Positions 6,117 to 7,800 of a stretch of 7,800 bases of DNA are shown here, piece by piece (within the stretch, counting starts at the first letter, position 1; each line of letters starts with the position of its first letter). The notes beneath the pieces were generated by a model that had not been told where the DNA came from, did no database searches, and saw nothing but the letters and a program-made list of their open reading frames with translations. This DNA is from an uncultured Desulfurellaceae bacterium. GTDB taxonomy: Bacteria; Campylobacterota_A; Desulfurellia; Desulfurellales; Hippeaceae. Where the stretch lies: positions 1 to 7,800 of the forward strand of contig CAJXLZ010000042.1 of assembly GCA_913056505.1 (NCBI GenBank), read 5' to 3'. A program made the translations under genes and the position numbers.

Positions 6117-7758
6117 ACATCTTGTTTTTGGCTTCAACGCCTATTAAATCAAATCCTAATCTAAGCGTTATCTGCGCTGCTTTTAACAAAAATACCCTGG
6201 CACTTAAAATTGAAGGTTCGCTGCCTATAACTCTATGCTTATTGTAAAATTGGTGTAGCTTTTCTGATATATCAAGTATGCCCTTTACTATATGGTAAGG
6301 TTCTAAGTCATTATGGGCGGCATTTATACTATCTTTAAATTTAATGATGGATTTTGCCAAATTGACCTCTTTCTTTTCCTTCAATCTATCCATCTTAAAC
6401 TCACTATCTATGTTAATACCCTGTTCCTTTATATTCTTAAAAATGTTCATAATTCTGGCATATGCATATTGTGCATAAAACACAGGATTATCATTTGATT
6501 GGCGTTTTACCAAATCCAAATCAAAATCAAGATGAGAGTCCACACTGCGCGAAACAAACATAAAACGAGCCGCATCAACACCAACTTCATTTAAAACATC
6601 ATCTAATTCCACATATTCAGCTTTTCTTGTAGACATAGAAACCTTTTTACCTGAACGTAGTAGATTGACAATCTGAACGAGCACAATATGTAGTCTATCT
6701 TCATCTATGCCCAAAGCTCTAATGGCTGATTTCATTCTGTTTACATACCCGTGATGATCTGCACCCCATACATCTATGACGTCGTCAAATTGCCTTCTTA
6801 AAAATTTATCCCTATGATATGCTACATCGCTTGCAAAATAGGTATATGCACCGTCACTTTTTCTAATGACCCTATCTTTATCGTCGCCGAACGCAGTAGT
6901 TTTGAACCATACTGCACCATCCTTTTTGTATATATAACTTTTATTGGATAGAAGTTCTATGGTGTCTTGAACAAATTTAGAGTCAAAGAGTTGCTTTTCC
7001 TTAAAAAATTTATCAAAAGATACCCTGAATTTCCCTAAGCTCTCTAATATGCCGCTCATTATAACATCACCTGCTTTTTTGGTGCATATTCCTATGGTTT
7101 CATCTTCGGGCTTTTTCAGTAACATATCTCCATATTCAGTTATCATGTCCTCTGCAATATGAGTGATATATTCACCTTGATAGCCGTTTTCAGGGAAAGG
7201 CTCATCTATACCCAGCAGTTGTTTATATCTGATAAAAGTTGAAATACCAAGCATTTTCATCTGAAATCCGGCATCATTTATATAGTACTCTCTCTCCACA
7301 CTATGCCCGCAAAATGATAATATCCTTGCTATGCAATCCCCGATTGCCGCCCCTCTGCCGTGTCCTATATGCAACGGTCCGGTAGGATTTGCACTAACAA
7401 ATTCCACCTGAATTTTTTTGGGCTTCGCCAAAGATGGTTTAAAATAATTTTCCCGTATTTCTACTATTTTTTTTATCTGTTCAAAAAAAACGGTATCTTT
7501 TACAAAAAAATTAATAAAACCGGGATTTGCGGTATCAACTTTTTCGAACAGATCGCTATCTTCAAAAAAAACTTTTGCACTTTCAGCTATTTCCATAGGC
7601 AGTTTTTTAAGTATTTTCGACAGTAGCATGGCGACATTGGTAGAATAATCACCGAACCTGTCTATTTTCGGATATTCAATTGTAAAATTAACGTCAGCAT
7701 CTTTTATTTTTAAAGACACTAAAAATTGTTTTACTAACTGTTCTATAGTACCTCTCAT
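6115..7758 (-). CDS. argS: Arginyl-tRNA synthetase
   Basis: ArgS is the cytoplasmic class I aminoacyl-tRNA synthetase that charges tRNA-Arg using ATP. The 547 residues match the usual bacterial length of about 550. Residues 1-100 form the N-terminal additional domain. The catalytic Rossmann domain follows, with SANPTGPLHIGHGRG at 122-136 (HIGH at 130-133), YYINDAG near 158-164, WGADHHGY at 331-338 and the KMSKS-equivalent KVSMSTRK at 372-379. The C-terminal DALR anticodon-binding domain starts around NPVFYAQYAYARI (424-436) and ends in GFDLIGVEAKNKM. The gene is intact, with ATG start and TGA stop. It heads the visible cluster and lies nine bases before the SPOR gene, whose ribosome binding site overlaps the argS stop codon. 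ArgS has no known direct link to the wall genes downstream, so it is probably just a cotranscribed housekeeping gene. Identification is secure from the motifs. Confidence 0.97.
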   Translation of the reverse strand: MRGTIEQLVKQFLVSLKIKDADVNFTIEYPKIDRFGDYSTNVAMLLSKILKKLPMEIAESAKVFFEDSDLFEKVDTANPGFINFFVKDTVFFEQIKKIVEIRENYFKPSLAKPKKIQVEFVSANPTGPLHIGHGRGAAIGDCIARILSFCGHSVEREYYINDAGFQMKMLGISTFIRYKQLLGIDEPFPENGYQGEYITHIAEDMITEYGDMLLKKPEDETIGICTKKAGDVIMSGILESLGKFRVSFDKFFKEKQLFDSKFVQDTIELLSNKSYIYKKDGAVWFKTTAFGDDKDRVIRKSDGAYTYFASDVAYHRDKFLRRQFDDVIDVWGADHHGYVNRMKSAIRALGIDEDRLHIVLVQIVNLLRSGKKVSMSTRKAEYVELDDVLNEVGVDAARFMFVSRSVDSHLDFDLDLVKRQSNDNPVFYAQYAYARIMNIFKNIKEQGINIDSEFKMDRLKEKKEVNLAKSIIKFKDSINAAHNDLEPYHIVKGILDISEKLHQFYNKHRVIGSEPSILSARVFLLKAAQITLRLGFDLIGVEAKNKM

Positions 7759-7765
7759 TCTTAAA

Positions 7766-7800
7766 TTAAGCTCCCTTTTTATCTTTCGGTACTTCTTCCG
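7766..7800 (-). CDS. Possible 3' end of an unidentified upstream gene (partial)
   Basis: One minus-strand frame entering from the right edge reads EEVPKDKKGA and then a TAA stop, seven bases before the argS start. A hydrophilic, lysine-rich tail this close to the next start fits the C-terminus of a preceding operon gene, and the argS ribosome binding site would lie inside it. Ten codons are too few to identify a protein or to prove that the frame is coding. A second frame (the argS frame) also stays open to the edge, so this call rests only on the spacing pattern seen in the rest of the window. Confidence 0.3.
   Translation of the reverse strand, partial: EEVPKDKKGA
7771..7775 (-). promoter_or_regulatory. 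Ribosome binding site of argS (GGGAG)
   Basis: On the minus strand GGGAG lies 12 bases before the ATG at 7758. The spacing is a little long, but the argS frame upstream of this ATG contains no other ATG, GTG or TTG before the window edge. This supports the chosen start. Confidence 0.5.

Overview
The window is a compact, AT-rich bacterial segment (I estimate about one-third G+C, not counted). Eight genes all lie on the minus strand and are read from right to left. Neighbouring genes overlap by 4-11 bases or are separated by 0-9 bases, so almost every base is coding. I see no convincing promoter, terminator, RNA gene, mobile element or CRISPR array, and no gap above about 40 bases. The layout looks like one polycistronic unit that continues past both edges.

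In transcription order: argS (arginyl-tRNA synthetase); a single-pass membrane protein with a C-terminal SPOR domain; lgt (prolipoprotein diacylglyceryl transferase); a 240-residue protein that I read as a degenerate TrpC (indole-3-glycerol-phosphate synthase) barrel lacking its catalytic residues; then murC, murB, ddl and ftsQ. The last four have the order of a division/cell-wall (dcw) cluster. A Shine-Dalgarno-like AAGG at the left edge suggests that another gene follows, by cluster convention ftsA.

The genes share an envelope theme. MurB and MurC make and extend UDP-MurNAc, Ddl supplies D-Ala-D-Ala, FtsQ scaffolds the divisome, the SPOR protein should recognise septal peptidoglycan, and Lgt starts lipoprotein maturation. 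ArgS is a housekeeping gene at the head of the visible unit.

The organism is probably a low-G+C diderm: FtsQ, SPOR and Lgt occur together with a short MurB. That MurB, which lacks a helix-sized stretch before its GSN motif, resembles what I recall from Campylobacterota. A Hippea/Desulfurella-like (Desulfurellales) or similar lineage is a guess.

The most interesting item is the TrpC-like protein at 3866-4588. The family's core NDFIIDKYQIY segment is plainly recognisable, but by-eye alignment places non-catalytic residues at every key active-site position. It nevertheless has an intact frame, the clearest Shine-Dalgarno in the window, and a position just upstream of murC. This suggests a repurposed pseudoenzyme in a cell-wall operon.
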